Source of the DNA: an uncultured Caproiciproducens sp.
GTDB lineage: Bacteria; Bacillota; Clostridia; Oscillospirales; Acutalibacteraceae
Assembly (NCBI RefSeq): GCF_963664915.1
Contig: NZ_OY761810.1
Coordinates: forward strand, 248,001-312,000
Direction of reading: 5' to 3'
DNA length: 64,000 bases
Shown: piece after piece, positions 51,593 to 59,862 of the stretch
Position numbering within the stretch: the first letter of the stretch is position 1
Layout of the letters: every line of letters begins with the position of its first letter
The notes under the pieces: generated by a model
Databases searched by the model: none
What the model saw: the letters and a program-made list of their open reading frames with translations, nothing else
Told to the model about the DNA's origin: nothing
Made by a program: the position numbers and the translations under genes

Positions 51593-52891
51593 TTATAATA
51601 CCTTTTCGTCAAAGTTTTTCGGATATTTGATCAAGCATTTTGTACCGCTTGTTTCTTTGCTTTCTGTGACAACATCATATTTTGGTCCAAAGGAATTAAT
51701 CAATCTCTGTCTGATACTGGAAATTCCTGTATCAATGGCATCCCCTTCAAAACCGCCTTCTTTATATGGCTTAAACTTCTGGGAAAGCTTTTCTTCGCTC
51801 AGTCCCAATCCATTATCTTCCACACAAATCACTACATCGTTGTCCTGATAACACACTGAAAGCCGAACGGTGCCGCCTTCGCGCTTTTGGTCGATCCCAT
51901 AAAAGACTGCTTTTTCAATGAAAGGCAAGATGATAAAACTTGGAATTTGCTGCATATGTATGTCTTCTGCAATTGTAATGGAATAGTCTAGACGTTCACC
52001 CATCCGCACCTTTTGAATTTTCAGATACCGTTCAATGTTTTCCATTTCTTCAGGTATTGGAATGGCGCTCTTCGTATTTGTGAGATTATACCTTAAGAAT
52101 TCCGCAAACATTGTAGCCATTTCATTGGTTTTCGGGGCATCTTCAATCACTGCCAGATTGGAAATGGAATTGAGACATCTGAACAAAAAGGATGGGTTCA
52201 TTTGAGATCTCAATGCAACCAGTTCTGCGTTTTTCAAAGTATACTCGAGTTCCATTCTCTTTTTCTTTTCATTTAAACTTTCCATTTCTTTTTTTAAAGA
52301 CTCTTTCTGCATTAATCTTGACAATTCCTTTTCACCAAGCTGGTTAATAATCATCGAGATTAAATCTGCAATATTGACAAACTGCTGGTATTTCATTTCC
52401 AGTATTTCATTAAACAGATCACTCTTGCTGATTTTATAATCTTCCGCATGATGCATCACAGTTTCAAGTCTGCATATATTCTGCGGGGCATCCAAGCATC
52501 TGATCTGCCCCCCAATAAATCCCCCAAGATAATGTCCCCTGACGATAATCGGAATGGCAACTTCCAATAATCCGCATGGACAAAAATACACGGATGTTTT
52601 TTGCGTAACAGCGGCCTGTATAGCACCGAACGCATCGGAGGACCAGCAAAGGCGTTTTTCTCCTTCGTTCCGCCTGATCTCACGGCAAAAAGAGGTGAAA
52701 CAGGTCAGTTCGGTGACCGGCTCTCCCTTGTAATCCACTGTAACAAAAGCTAGACCCGTTGCTTTGGAAATTTTTTCTTGGATATCTTCTAGTTTTTCTT
52801 TCCCAAAAAGATGGTTGATATCAAAATTGCTGAACACACTGTCTTCTTCCTGCACCAATTCTTTCGTCTTCGAATCAAAGAACTCATCCAT
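51593..52891 (-). CDS. PocR-domain sensor kinase-like protein with degenerate H and N boxes
   Basis: A 432-aa soluble sensor. The N-terminal PocR ligand domain (about 18-190; Cys-rich TCFTSFCREIR, LCWSSDAFG, FCPCGLLEVAIPI) is named after the Pdu regulator that senses 1,2-propanediol. A coiled coil (about 195-230) leads to a LytS-type kinase core. The phospho-acceptor His of the usual NPHFLFN motif is Ser234 (MNPSFLFRCLNS), and the N-box Asn is Lys327 (PFIEKAVFYG), while the G1 box VEDNGLGLSEE remains. Autophosphorylation is therefore doubtful. It may act as a pseudokinase on the adjacent regulator. Confidence 0.88.
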   Translation of the reverse strand: MDEFFDSKTKELVQEEDSVFSNFDINHLFGKEKLEDIQEKISKATGLAFVTVDYKGEPVTELTCFTSFCREIRRNEGEKRLCWSSDAFGAIQAAVTQKTSVYFCPCGLLEVAIPIIVRGHYLGGFIGGQIRCLDAPQNICRLETVMHHAEDYKISKSDLFNEILEMKYQQFVNIADLISMIINQLGEKELSRLMQKESLKKEMESLNEKKKRMELEYTLKNAELVALRSQMNPSFLFRCLNSISNLAVIEDAPKTNEMATMFAEFLRYNLTNTKSAIPIPEEMENIERYLKIQKVRMGERLDYSITIAEDIHMQQIPSFIILPFIEKAVFYGIDQKREGGTVRLSVCYQDNDVVICVEDNGLGLSEEKLSQKFKPYKEGGFEGDAIDTGISSIRQRLINSFGPKYDVVTESKETSGTKCLIKYPKNFDEKVL

Positions 52892-52965
52892 GAAATTAAC
52901 CTCCTAAATCAAGAATATACTACCTTACCCATATTATATAATATATTCTTTAATTTAGGGGATTT

Positions 52966-54081
52966 TTAGTATATTTTTTTCAATATTGTTTCAACATCTT
53001 CTTCGGTTATTTTTCTAGGATTCATTGGTGTGCAGCCATCGTTCACAGCATTCTGGGATACATAACTGATATATTGGTCAAAATCAGATTTTTTTACGCC
53101 GCATTCGCTGAGGGAAACCGGCATATTCATAAGCTTTTTCAGTGATGTGATAAATGTAAGAAGGACAGCCACGGCAAGTTTTGGATCCGTGTTTCTTTCC
53201 ACCATGCCTGTTTGGTAAGCCATTTTAGCGTATTTGGCAAAAACCCTTTCATCCTGTCCGTTAAACTGGATTACTGCATTGAGCAAAATTGCATTTGCCA
53301 GCCCATGTGCAATATGGAAAACCCCTCCAATTTGATGAGCAATACTGTGATTGATTCCTAAACCCGCCGTATTAAATGCAATACCTGCCATACTGGATGC
53401 CAGAAGCATCTCGGATCTTGCCGCTTCATCATTGCCGCAGCGATAGCATTTGAGCAAAGAGTTCATAATCAACTCCATCGCCTTTTCTGCCATTGCATCA
53501 GTGCATACACTGGAACCATTTGCCACATAGGCCTCAAGGGCATGAGTCATAACGTCCATACCGGTGTTTGCCGTAATATCCGGCGGAAGCGTAAGCGTTA
53601 ACTTTGCATCAAGAATTGCTTCGTCTGGATAGATGCTGTCGTCAAAAAAGATATGCTTTTGCTTCGTCTCGTGATCCACCACCACCGCCGCGGCCGTTAC
53701 CTCAGACCCTGTGCCGCTTGTGGTCGGAATAGCAATCAACGGAACGTCAATGGCTATTTTCATTTCCCGGCCGAAATATCGAATTCCCTTCGCGGTATCA
53801 ATGGCGGAGCCTCCCCCGAAAGCAATGATTACTTCCGGCTTAAATTGTGTTAGAATGGCGACTCCCTTTCCAATAACGGTAAGCGGCGTGTCGGGCAGGA
53901 CTCCATTAAAAAGCCTAACCTCGTTGCTGTTGTCAATCACTTCCAAAACTTTTCGGATGCTGCCGTTATCGATCAAAAACTGATCACAGATGATCCAGAT
54001 TCTTTTACTGTATATGGATCCAAGACGTTCCAGTGAATTCTCACCATAGAAGATCTTCGTTTTTAAAAATATACGTTCCAA
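52966..54081 (-). CDS. pduQ: Iron-containing alcohol dehydrogenase (1-propanol dehydrogenase type)
   Basis: A 371-aa group III alcohol dehydrogenase that reduces the aldehyde to alcohol and regenerates NAD+ inside the compartment. NAD loop FGGGSAIDTAKGIRYF, TTSGTGSEVTAAAVV, and the iron-ligand stretch GINHSIAHQIGGVFHIAHGL with three His. The start codon is TTG with GGGG 6 bases upstream. Lies 15 bases downstream of the second aldehyde dehydrogenase gene. No clear encapsulation peptide at either end. Confidence 0.9.
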   Translation of the reverse strand: MERIFLKTKIFYGENSLERLGSIYSKRIWIICDQFLIDNGSIRKVLEVIDNSNEVRLFNGVLPDTPLTVIGKGVAILTQFKPEVIIAFGGGSAIDTAKGIRYFGREMKIAIDVPLIAIPTTSGTGSEVTAAAVVVDHETKQKHIFFDDSIYPDEAILDAKLTLTLPPDITANTGMDVMTHALEAYVANGSSVCTDAMAEKAMELIMNSLLKCYRCGNDEAARSEMLLASSMAGIAFNTAGLGINHSIAHQIGGVFHIAHGLANAILLNAVIQFNGQDERVFAKYAKMAYQTGMVERNTDPKLAVAVLLTFITSLKKLMNMPVSLSECGVKKSDFDQYISYVSQNAVNDGCTPMNPRKITEEDVETILKKIY

Positions 54082-54096
54082 GTCTACCCCTGCTTC

Positions 54097-55467
54097 CTAA
54101 CGAATTGAAAACGCATCAGTTAGCGTGCATCTTCTTCTTCTTGCGAAATGCCTTGCGGTCGTCGTCCCTTCACCGGTTGTAGTGGCGATGGTAAAACTGG
54201 TATCGCCCTCTCCGCTGTACCCGATTCCGGTTAAGGAAGACCCATTTTTAACAAATACAGAGGTTTGCATTTTTTTGGCCGCCCGGTTCAGCCTTTCGAT
54301 TGACTGGGAATGAATGGTAGCAGTATGACGGAACCCCTGTTCAATTTCAAAAGCCGTGTCAAGCGCGTTATCGAAATCCGGCACTCTGATTAATGGGACG
54401 ACCGGCATCAGCATTTCCAATGTGGCAAACGGATGATGCTTGATTGTATCCACCACGATCAGCTTGATATCTTCATTGCAGGAAATACCGGCAGCCTTCA
54501 AAATCTCATTGGCACTTTTTCCCTCAAATGCTTTATTAACACCCATATCCTGCGTAACGGTCACAGATGTCAGCTTCAGCATCTCTGCTTCATTATTGAT
54601 ATAATAAACTTTATTTTTTTTGAGTTCATCTATAAATTCATCCGCTGCTTTGGATACAATAACAATGCTTTTTTCTGATATACACATGATATTGTTGTCA
54701 AATGAAGCGCCCTGAACAATATCTCTTGCTGCTTTTTTAATATCTGCTGTTTCATCAACAATGGCGGTCGGATTTCCGGGTCCGGCGCCGATTACTTTTT
54801 TGCCGCTGGTCAATGCCTCTCTCAGGACACCGATTCCCCCCGTTGTAACAACCATTGATACATTTGGATGCGTCATTAATTCACGGGTGACCGCCATGGA
54901 GGTATCGCCCAATGTAACTACCAGATTATCAATGCCGCAGGTATCCCGGATCGCTACATTAATCATTTCTGTAACAAACTGAGAAACTTTAATGGCTCTT
55001 GGGTGCGGGACATGCACGACGGCATTTCCCGCTGCCAGCATGCCGATTGTGTTGTTAATTAATGTGGCACAGGGGTTCGTACAGGGATGTACGGCACAAA
55101 CAACGCCATAGGAGGACAATTCATACAAAGTCATTCCGCAGTCGCCTGTTTTCACCTCTGTAATCAGATCTTCGACGCCCGGTGTTTTGTTGATTGCCAA
55201 AAGAAGCTTTTCGATCTTATCTTCAACATTGCCCATTCCCGTTTCTTCTGCTGTCATCTTTGCAATTACATTCACCATCGGCATCAATTCTTCTTTAATT
55301 GCATTGATTACTTCCTGACGTTCATTAAGCGTAAGTTTGGAATATTGGGTATAAGCTCCCTGCGCAACTGCAACGGCATCATTCACTGAACAAAAAACAC
55401 CGCTCCTCACAATACCGCTGTATGTCAAGTATTTCTTAACCAACTCTCCAATTTGTGCAGTATTCAT
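54097..55467 (-). CDS. CoA-acylating aldehyde dehydrogenase, second copy
   Basis: A 456-aa PduP/EutE-family enzyme. The catalytic Cys lies in SFDNNIMCISEKS, and the C-terminus RRRRCTLTDAFSIR is typical. The N-terminal helix (MNTAQIGELVKKYLTYSGI) is shorter and leads straight into the catalytic domain without the charged linker of the first copy. ATG 55467 follows GAGAGG by 6 bases; 11 upstream codons are not supported. Two divergent acylating dehydrogenases in one locus suggest different substrates or lumen positions. Confidence 0.9.
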   Translation of the reverse strand: MNTAQIGELVKKYLTYSGIVRSGVFCSVNDAVAVAQGAYTQYSKLTLNERQEVINAIKEELMPMVNVIAKMTAEETGMGNVEDKIEKLLLAINKTPGVEDLITEVKTGDCGMTLYELSSYGVVCAVHPCTNPCATLINNTIGMLAAGNAVVHVPHPRAIKVSQFVTEMINVAIRDTCGIDNLVVTLGDTSMAVTRELMTHPNVSMVVTTGGIGVLREALTSGKKVIGAGPGNPTAIVDETADIKKAARDIVQGASFDNNIMCISEKSIVIVSKAADEFIDELKKNKVYYINNEAEMLKLTSVTVTQDMGVNKAFEGKSANEILKAAGISCNEDIKLIVVDTIKHHPFATLEMLMPVVPLIRVPDFDNALDTAFEIEQGFRHTATIHSQSIERLNRAAKKMQTSVFVKNGSSLTGIGYSGEGDTSFTIATTTGEGTTTARHFARRRRCTLTDAFSIR

Positions 55468-55537
55468 CTTAACCTCTCTTTCACCTAATTTCTTAGGCAT
55501 TCAATCGCGTAAATTTATGACATGCCGCAACCTGTCT

Positions 55538-55804
55538 TTACACATCCATTGTATCGATAATCCCGATGATTGCCATATCAATGGATACGTTATGCTTTTG
55601 AACGCGTACAGCCGACCCAGAGCAAACCAGAACATATTCCCCTATGCCCGCCCCCACATAGTCGGCGGCAACTTCTTCAGAGCCGATATTGTGCTTCTGC
55701 GAATCTATTTTCTGAATAATCATCAGCTTGAATCCTACCAATGACTCTTCTTTTCTTGTCGCAACAACATTGCCCACAACTTTTGCCATGTATATAATAA
55801 TCAC
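55538..55804 (-). CDS. eutN: EutN/CcmL-type pentameric vertex protein
   Basis: An 88-aa BMC-P protein that caps icosahedral vertices: AKVVGNVVATRKEESLVGFK, VGAGIGEYVLVCSGSAVR and the final IDMAIIGIIDTMDV. GTG 55804 is proposed because AGGAAAGG lies just upstream; ATG 55789 (MAKVVG) would fit the family equally well but has no near site. The only pentamer gene in the window. Starts 36 bases after the stop of the tailed shell gene. Confidence 0.9.
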   Translation of the reverse strand: MIIIYMAKVVGNVVATRKEESLVGFKLMIIQKIDSQKHNIGSEEVAADYVGAGIGEYVLVCSGSAVRVQKHNVSIDMAIIGIIDTMDV

Positions 55805-55840
55805 AATCCTTTCCTGTCGCTTGCATTCACTACACAAGGA

Positions 55841-56719
55841 TTATTTATCTTTTTTACCTTTCGGCTTTCTTGTCGCCGGTTTTGACGGATTTTTCTCCTT
55901 CACAACGGTGGTTTTCGTAGTCGTGTTTTTCACAGCCGAAGATGCGCCGCCGGGTGTTGTCTTTGCTGTGTCAAGCGCCTTTTTCTTGGAGTCCGACTCA
56001 GTCTTAACTGCCGGAATTTTAATTTCCGGCTTAGAAGTGATCTGTTCTTTAACCGGAGGAATCACTGGCTGTTCTACTGTTTTTTCAATTTCTACCGGTG
56101 GTTCGGGATGAGTGGTTTCTTTGTGTTCCGCCGTTGGCTCCGGCAGAATGATCTTTTCTTCAGCTGGAGGGATCGGATTCTGTGCCGGCTCTTCCTGTGC
56201 CATTGTCGGTTCCGACCGGATGGTTTCTTCCTGCGGCAGAGTAATCGGCTCCTGTGCAAGCGCGTTCTGTTCCGCTGCGGGTTCCGATGGACCCTCGGAT
56301 TCCAATACAGAATGGTTCTCAGCTTCCAGAATCGTTTCTACAGTTTTCTCTTCAGAAATTTCCTCATATTGTTTTGGTATTTCTTCCTCGATTACAGGAA
56401 TCGGAGAACTTTCAACCGGACTTACAGGTTTTTCTGCTTGTTTCGTAGTCTGACAAAATACCGCTTCAACGCTGTCTGAAGGTCTGGGAATTACTTTGGA
56501 TGAAATATAATGGTGATAAGTTTCTCCTATTTGTTTTCCGGCACTGACAGCGGCATTGACAGCTCCCACATCTCCTGTGATTTTTACCGTGATCCATCCA
56601 TGTCCCCTTGTTTTTTCAATCTGGATAATCGTCACGCTCGCTGTTTTCACCATTGTATCCGCAACCAGAATAGCCGTTGCCAATCCTTGTATTTCTATCA
56701 AACCTAATGCGTCTTTCAT
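55841..56719 (-). CDS. BMC-H shell protein with a 200-residue low-complexity tail
   Basis: A 292-aa protein: an ordinary BMC domain at residues 1-88 (ALGLIEIQGLATAILVADTM), then about 200 residues rich in Pro, Glu, Thr and Lys without predicted fold. The tail is acidic first (repeats such as PAAEQNALAQEPITLPQEE) and strongly basic at its end (KPATRKPKGKKDK). PduK- and EutK-like proteins also carry C-terminal extensions, but these are usually short folded domains. The tail may bind cargo, nucleic acid or neighbouring shells. Confidence 0.9.
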   Translation of the reverse strand: MKDALGLIEIQGLATAILVADTMVKTASVTIIQIEKTRGHGWITVKITGDVGAVNAAVSAGKQIGETYHHYISSKVIPRPSDSVEAVFCQTTKQAEKPVSPVESSPIPVIEEEIPKQYEEISEEKTVETILEAENHSVLESEGPSEPAAEQNALAQEPITLPQEETIRSEPTMAQEEPAQNPIPPAEEKIILPEPTAEHKETTHPEPPVEIEKTVEQPVIPPVKEQITSKPEIKIPAVKTESDSKKKALDTAKTTPGGASSAVKNTTTKTTVVKEKNPSKPATRKPKGKKDK

Positions 56720-56808
56720 CTTGTCACCTTACTTCTTTTTTTCTTTGGTCAATATGTAAAAATGTAAACAAAAGAAATTTGATTACTGGGTTTTCAATTT
56801 ATTTAGGG

Positions 56809-57561
56809 TTACTGCCTGAGAATTTCAATTCCTAACCGAAAGGCTTTTTCTTTTGCCAGAGCAGTCATGATGTCACCGTGGTGCAAAACAATCCGACGGT
56901 TCTGCGTAAATTGGTCGATTTCACTTTCGGTAATCACTTTTTGCCCGGCATCCGTATGATGTATTTGCTGCGGTTGGATATCGGTCTTATCGCAATCCGT
57001 ACAAATCGGTTCTTCTTTAGAAATATCATTTTTAATTTCTATACCGTATTCTTCTATTGTTTTGTAATATTCCTGTATTCTTCTGACATAAGCTTTGGGT
57101 TCTTTTCCTGTGAATGGTTCTAAGCCGGATTTTAACAGAACAATCTTTTGTCCGTTGGCCATACAGCTCTGTATCCATTTTGTTTCAAAGGTATCGCTGA
57201 TACATAATGCGGTCTTTACAACAAGTTCTCTCGAAACAACCGGAAATACGGTTAAAGCGTCTGACAATAATTCAAAGTTAATTTCACTTTGCTTCACAAT
57301 GGTACCGCACGCCCTGCATTCCTTCAGCTTTTTCATATAATAGTCATTTGCCATCGACGGAGGAATGACTGTAAAAATTTGATACTCGTACTGATTCTTT
57401 AAATTTTCAAAAAACGCCCGAAAATCCTCTTTCCAGCCGCCTGTGAGGACAACATACATTTTATAGTCGGGTACGGAGAAATTTTGGATTATATTTTCAG
57501 CCTGCATTTTCTGAATGACTTTTAAGATGATCTGGTACAGATTGTTTTCATTAATTTCCAC
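56809..57561 (-). CDS. Microcompartment-associated flavoprotein-like protein (paralog B)
   Basis: A 250-aa protein with a short N-terminal amphipathic helix (INENNLYQIILKVIQKMQAE), an alpha/beta flavoprotein-like domain (about 30-170, with CRACGTIV), a linker with CTDCD, and a C-terminal segment TQNRRIVLHHGDIMTALAKE similar in position to that of the gene at 45060. GTG 57561 is used because AGGAGGGG lies 5 bases before it. Function unknown. The N-terminal helix could be a targeting signal. Confidence 0.6.
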   Translation of the reverse strand: MEINENNLYQIILKVIQKMQAENIIQNFSVPDYKMYVVLTGGWKEDFRAFFENLKNQYEYQIFTVIPPSMANDYYMKKLKECRACGTIVKQSEINFELLSDALTVFPVVSRELVVKTALCISDTFETKWIQSCMANGQKIVLLKSGLEPFTGKEPKAYVRRIQEYYKTIEEYGIEIKNDISKEEPICTDCDKTDIQPQQIHHTDAGQKVITESEIDQFTQNRRIVLHHGDIMTALAKEKAFRLGIEILRQ

Positions 57562-57753
57562 AATACCCCTCCTGAACCTTTTTAACCTAGCGTATTTCAA
57601 TAATAAAAAGACGGATTGAATGAAAGATCGGGCTCATGACACGAAAGGAATCAGGGAAGAGTATTGGGATAATTTACGCAATCCTTCTACAACCCCTGAC
57701 CCTTCCATACCATTAACGCCCTACACCGTCACGTGAGAAACGAAAGTGCAATA

Positions 57754-58035
57754 TTATTTGTCCATATGCGGAATAATTTTTTCAGTATCCGAATGAGGAC
57801 GGGGAATAACGTGAATGGAAACAACTTCGCCAACCATCTTAGCAGAGGCTGCTCCGGCATCTGTTGCGGCCTTAACGGCTCCAACATCTCCGCGTACCAT
57901 AACCGTTACTAATCCGGAACCGATTTTCTCGTAACCTACTAAATTGACGTTTGCGGCCTTTACCATTGCATCAGCAGCTTCAATAGCCGGTACCAATCCT
58001 CTGGTTTCGATCATACCCAATGCATCAGAGTTCAT
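57754..58035 (-). CDS. BMC-H hexameric shell protein (copy 2)
   Basis: A 93-aa single BMC domain, about three quarters identical by eye to the copy at 49013 and with the same pore segment KIGSGL. The differences lie mostly at the ends and in one helix ([14 protein letters not shown]). Strong GGAGG site. First abundant shell gene after pduB, probably the main tile of the compartment. The 150 bases before it (57601-57753) hold no gene. Confidence 0.95.
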   Translation of the reverse strand: MNSDALGMIETRGLVPAIEAADAMVKAANVNLVGYEKIGSGLVTVMVRGDVGAVKAATDAGAASAKMVGEVVSIHVIPRPHSDTEKIIPHMDK

Positions 58036-58071
58036 GTATAATTACCTCCTTTTATTGTTTTGTTGATGTTT

Positions 58072-58863
58072 TTAAATGTAAGGATGAGTGGTTGATTTGG
58101 GTTCGGAGCCCAAGGCACCCAGCAGCTTGATGCCGACATCCCTGGCCGCTCTGACAGCCTGACGCACAGCACCGGAATCACCTGTAAAGATTAAGATGAC
58201 TTCGTTTGAGAAACTGGTTCCGCCGTTGCCGGGCGAGCTGTAGCATACCACTTCAACATTCGCGGCCTTGACAGCCACATCCGCCAATACCGTGCCGATT
58301 GCGGCAGGGCCGGCGCATGTCATGCCAAATGCTTTGCCCAAAGGCGAACCGAATGCTTTTTCAATACACTGGCTGGCTCTTGCGGAATATTGAAATTCCA
58401 GATGGCCGGCTTCGCTGCCGTAAACATCGCCGAAATACTTTGGAAGGCTGGCGAGTGCGATTTCGACTGCCCTTCTGGCATCCGATACATCTTCAGCGCC
58501 GATATAGATTAAATCTCCATGGCCGGCACCGCCTTTTGTATCTCTGGGCAATTCAATTGAAATTACCTCTGTGTTGGTTGCTTTGACTGCGTCATCAACC
58601 GCCATAATCTGGGGGCCTGCACCTGTTCTACCTCCGATAATACCGATTGAACGATATTTGCCGAGTTTCATAACATCGACGAGCATCGGGTCAACGCTGG
58701 CGATTACCAAACCAATGGTATCGCCGACCGCTGTTCCCACAAATTCTGTTACTCCCACTGAACTGCAAAGCTGTGTACCGGCTTCCGCTGTTTTTTCTTC
58801 CGGTTTTATTTTTAGCTCATCGGCTACCTGCTGCACAACCTTATTAATTAATTGCTGATCCAT
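58072..58863 (-). CDS. pduB: PduB-like tandem-BMC shell protein
   Basis: A 263-aa trimeric shell protein with two permuted BMC domains (about 40-150 and 155-260). The N-terminal 25 residues (QQLINKVVQQVADELKIKPE) form an extra amphipathic helix, as in full-length PduB, where it helps anchor the enzyme core to the shell. GGAGHGDLIYIGAEDV and NGGTSFSNEVILIFTGDSGA mark the two domain cores. Lies between the activase and a hexamer gene. Confidence 0.92.
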   Translation of the reverse strand: MDQQLINKVVQQVADELKIKPEEKTAEAGTQLCSSVGVTEFVGTAVGDTIGLVIASVDPMLVDVMKLGKYRSIGIIGGRTGAGPQIMAVDDAVKATNTEVISIELPRDTKGGAGHGDLIYIGAEDVSDARRAVEIALASLPKYFGDVYGSEAGHLEFQYSARASQCIEKAFGSPLGKAFGMTCAGPAAIGTVLADVAVKAANVEVVCYSSPGNGGTSFSNEVILIFTGDSGAVRQAVRAARDVGIKLLGALGSEPKSTTHPYI

Positions 58864-58890
58864 TGTCTATCCTCCATTTCATTAAATTTT

Positions 58891-59811
58891 TTAACCACCG
58901 ATAATACATTCGAAGCCCTGCCCTTCAACCACGGTTTTTAATGCTTGTATCTTATCAGGAGTCAGTGTCATAACATCCTTCATCAGATAATCCCTGCCCA
59001 AAAGCTCATACTTATTTTCACCATATGTATGATACGGGAGCAAATGTATTGTCTTGATATTGTGTAATGTTTTTGCAAACCTGCTGATTGCCAAAATATC
59101 CTCTTCGGTAGCATTCACCCCGGGAATCGTCGGCACCCTGATCACCGTTTGCGTGATTTCGGAGACTCTTACGGCATTTTGCAATATAATCTCATTGCTT
59201 ACTCCTGTATATTTTTTGTGCACTTCAGGATTCATTGATTTGATATCCATCAGAGCCAAATCCACATAGGGAAGCACTTTTTCAATCACTTCGCTGTCTG
59301 CATAGGCCGTCGTTTCGATTGCCGTATGCCATCCCTGCTCTTTTGAGGCTTTCAGCAGCTCAAGGGCAAAATCGGACTGTACCAATGGTTCTCCGCCCGA
59401 AATCGTAATCCCGCCGCCGGAACGTCTGTAGTTGGTCGCGTCTTTTTTAAGTTCCAACACAACCTGCTGCACCGTCATCTTGGTGCCCTTTAATACCAAC
59501 GCTCCCGTGGGGCAGACATTTGCGCATTCACCGCATCCAATACAAAGATCCCTGTTGACAAAGCCTTTGTTGTTTGCGTTAAGTGCCCCCTGCCTGCATG
59601 CTTTTATACATTTTCCACAATGAATACAACGCATTTGCTGATAAGTAATCACCGGTTTCAACTTTTGGGACTCAGGATTACAGCACCATGCACATGATAA
59701 AGGACATCCTTTTAAAAATGCAATTGTGCGAATTCCGGGACCATCATGCACAGAAAACCTTTGTATGTCAAAAACAAGTCCCGTCGCGCTATAATTTATT
59801 GAATCCACCAC
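58891..59811 (-). CDS. Glycyl radical enzyme activase (radical SAM)
   Basis: A 306-aa activase that installs the glycyl radical on the enzyme encoded upstream, using AdoMet and a low-potential electron. Radical SAM motif CPLSCAWC (CX3CX2C, about residues 36-43), then an inserted ferredoxin-like domain with two [4Fe-4S] motifs (CIHCGKCIKACR, CIGCGECANVCP), and GGGITISGGEPL in the barrel. This layout is that of dehydratase/lyase activases rather than PflA. Start GTG 59811 with GGGAG upstream. Confidence 0.93.
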   Translation of the reverse strand: MVDSINYSATGLVFDIQRFSVHDGPGIRTIAFLKGCPLSCAWCCNPESQKLKPVITYQQMRCIHCGKCIKACRQGALNANNKGFVNRDLCIGCGECANVCPTGALVLKGTKMTVQQVVLELKKDATNYRRSGGGITISGGEPLVQSDFALELLKASKEQGWHTAIETTAYADSEVIEKVLPYVDLALMDIKSMNPEVHKKYTGVSNEIILQNAVRVSEITQTVIRVPTIPGVNATEEDILAISRFAKTLHNIKTIHLLPYHTYGENKYELLGRDYLMKDVMTLTPDKIQALKTVVEGQGFECIIGG

Positions 59812-59862
59812 CTACAACTCCCTTAGCTACATTTCGTTGTGTTTGGAGTATATCATCGAGAA

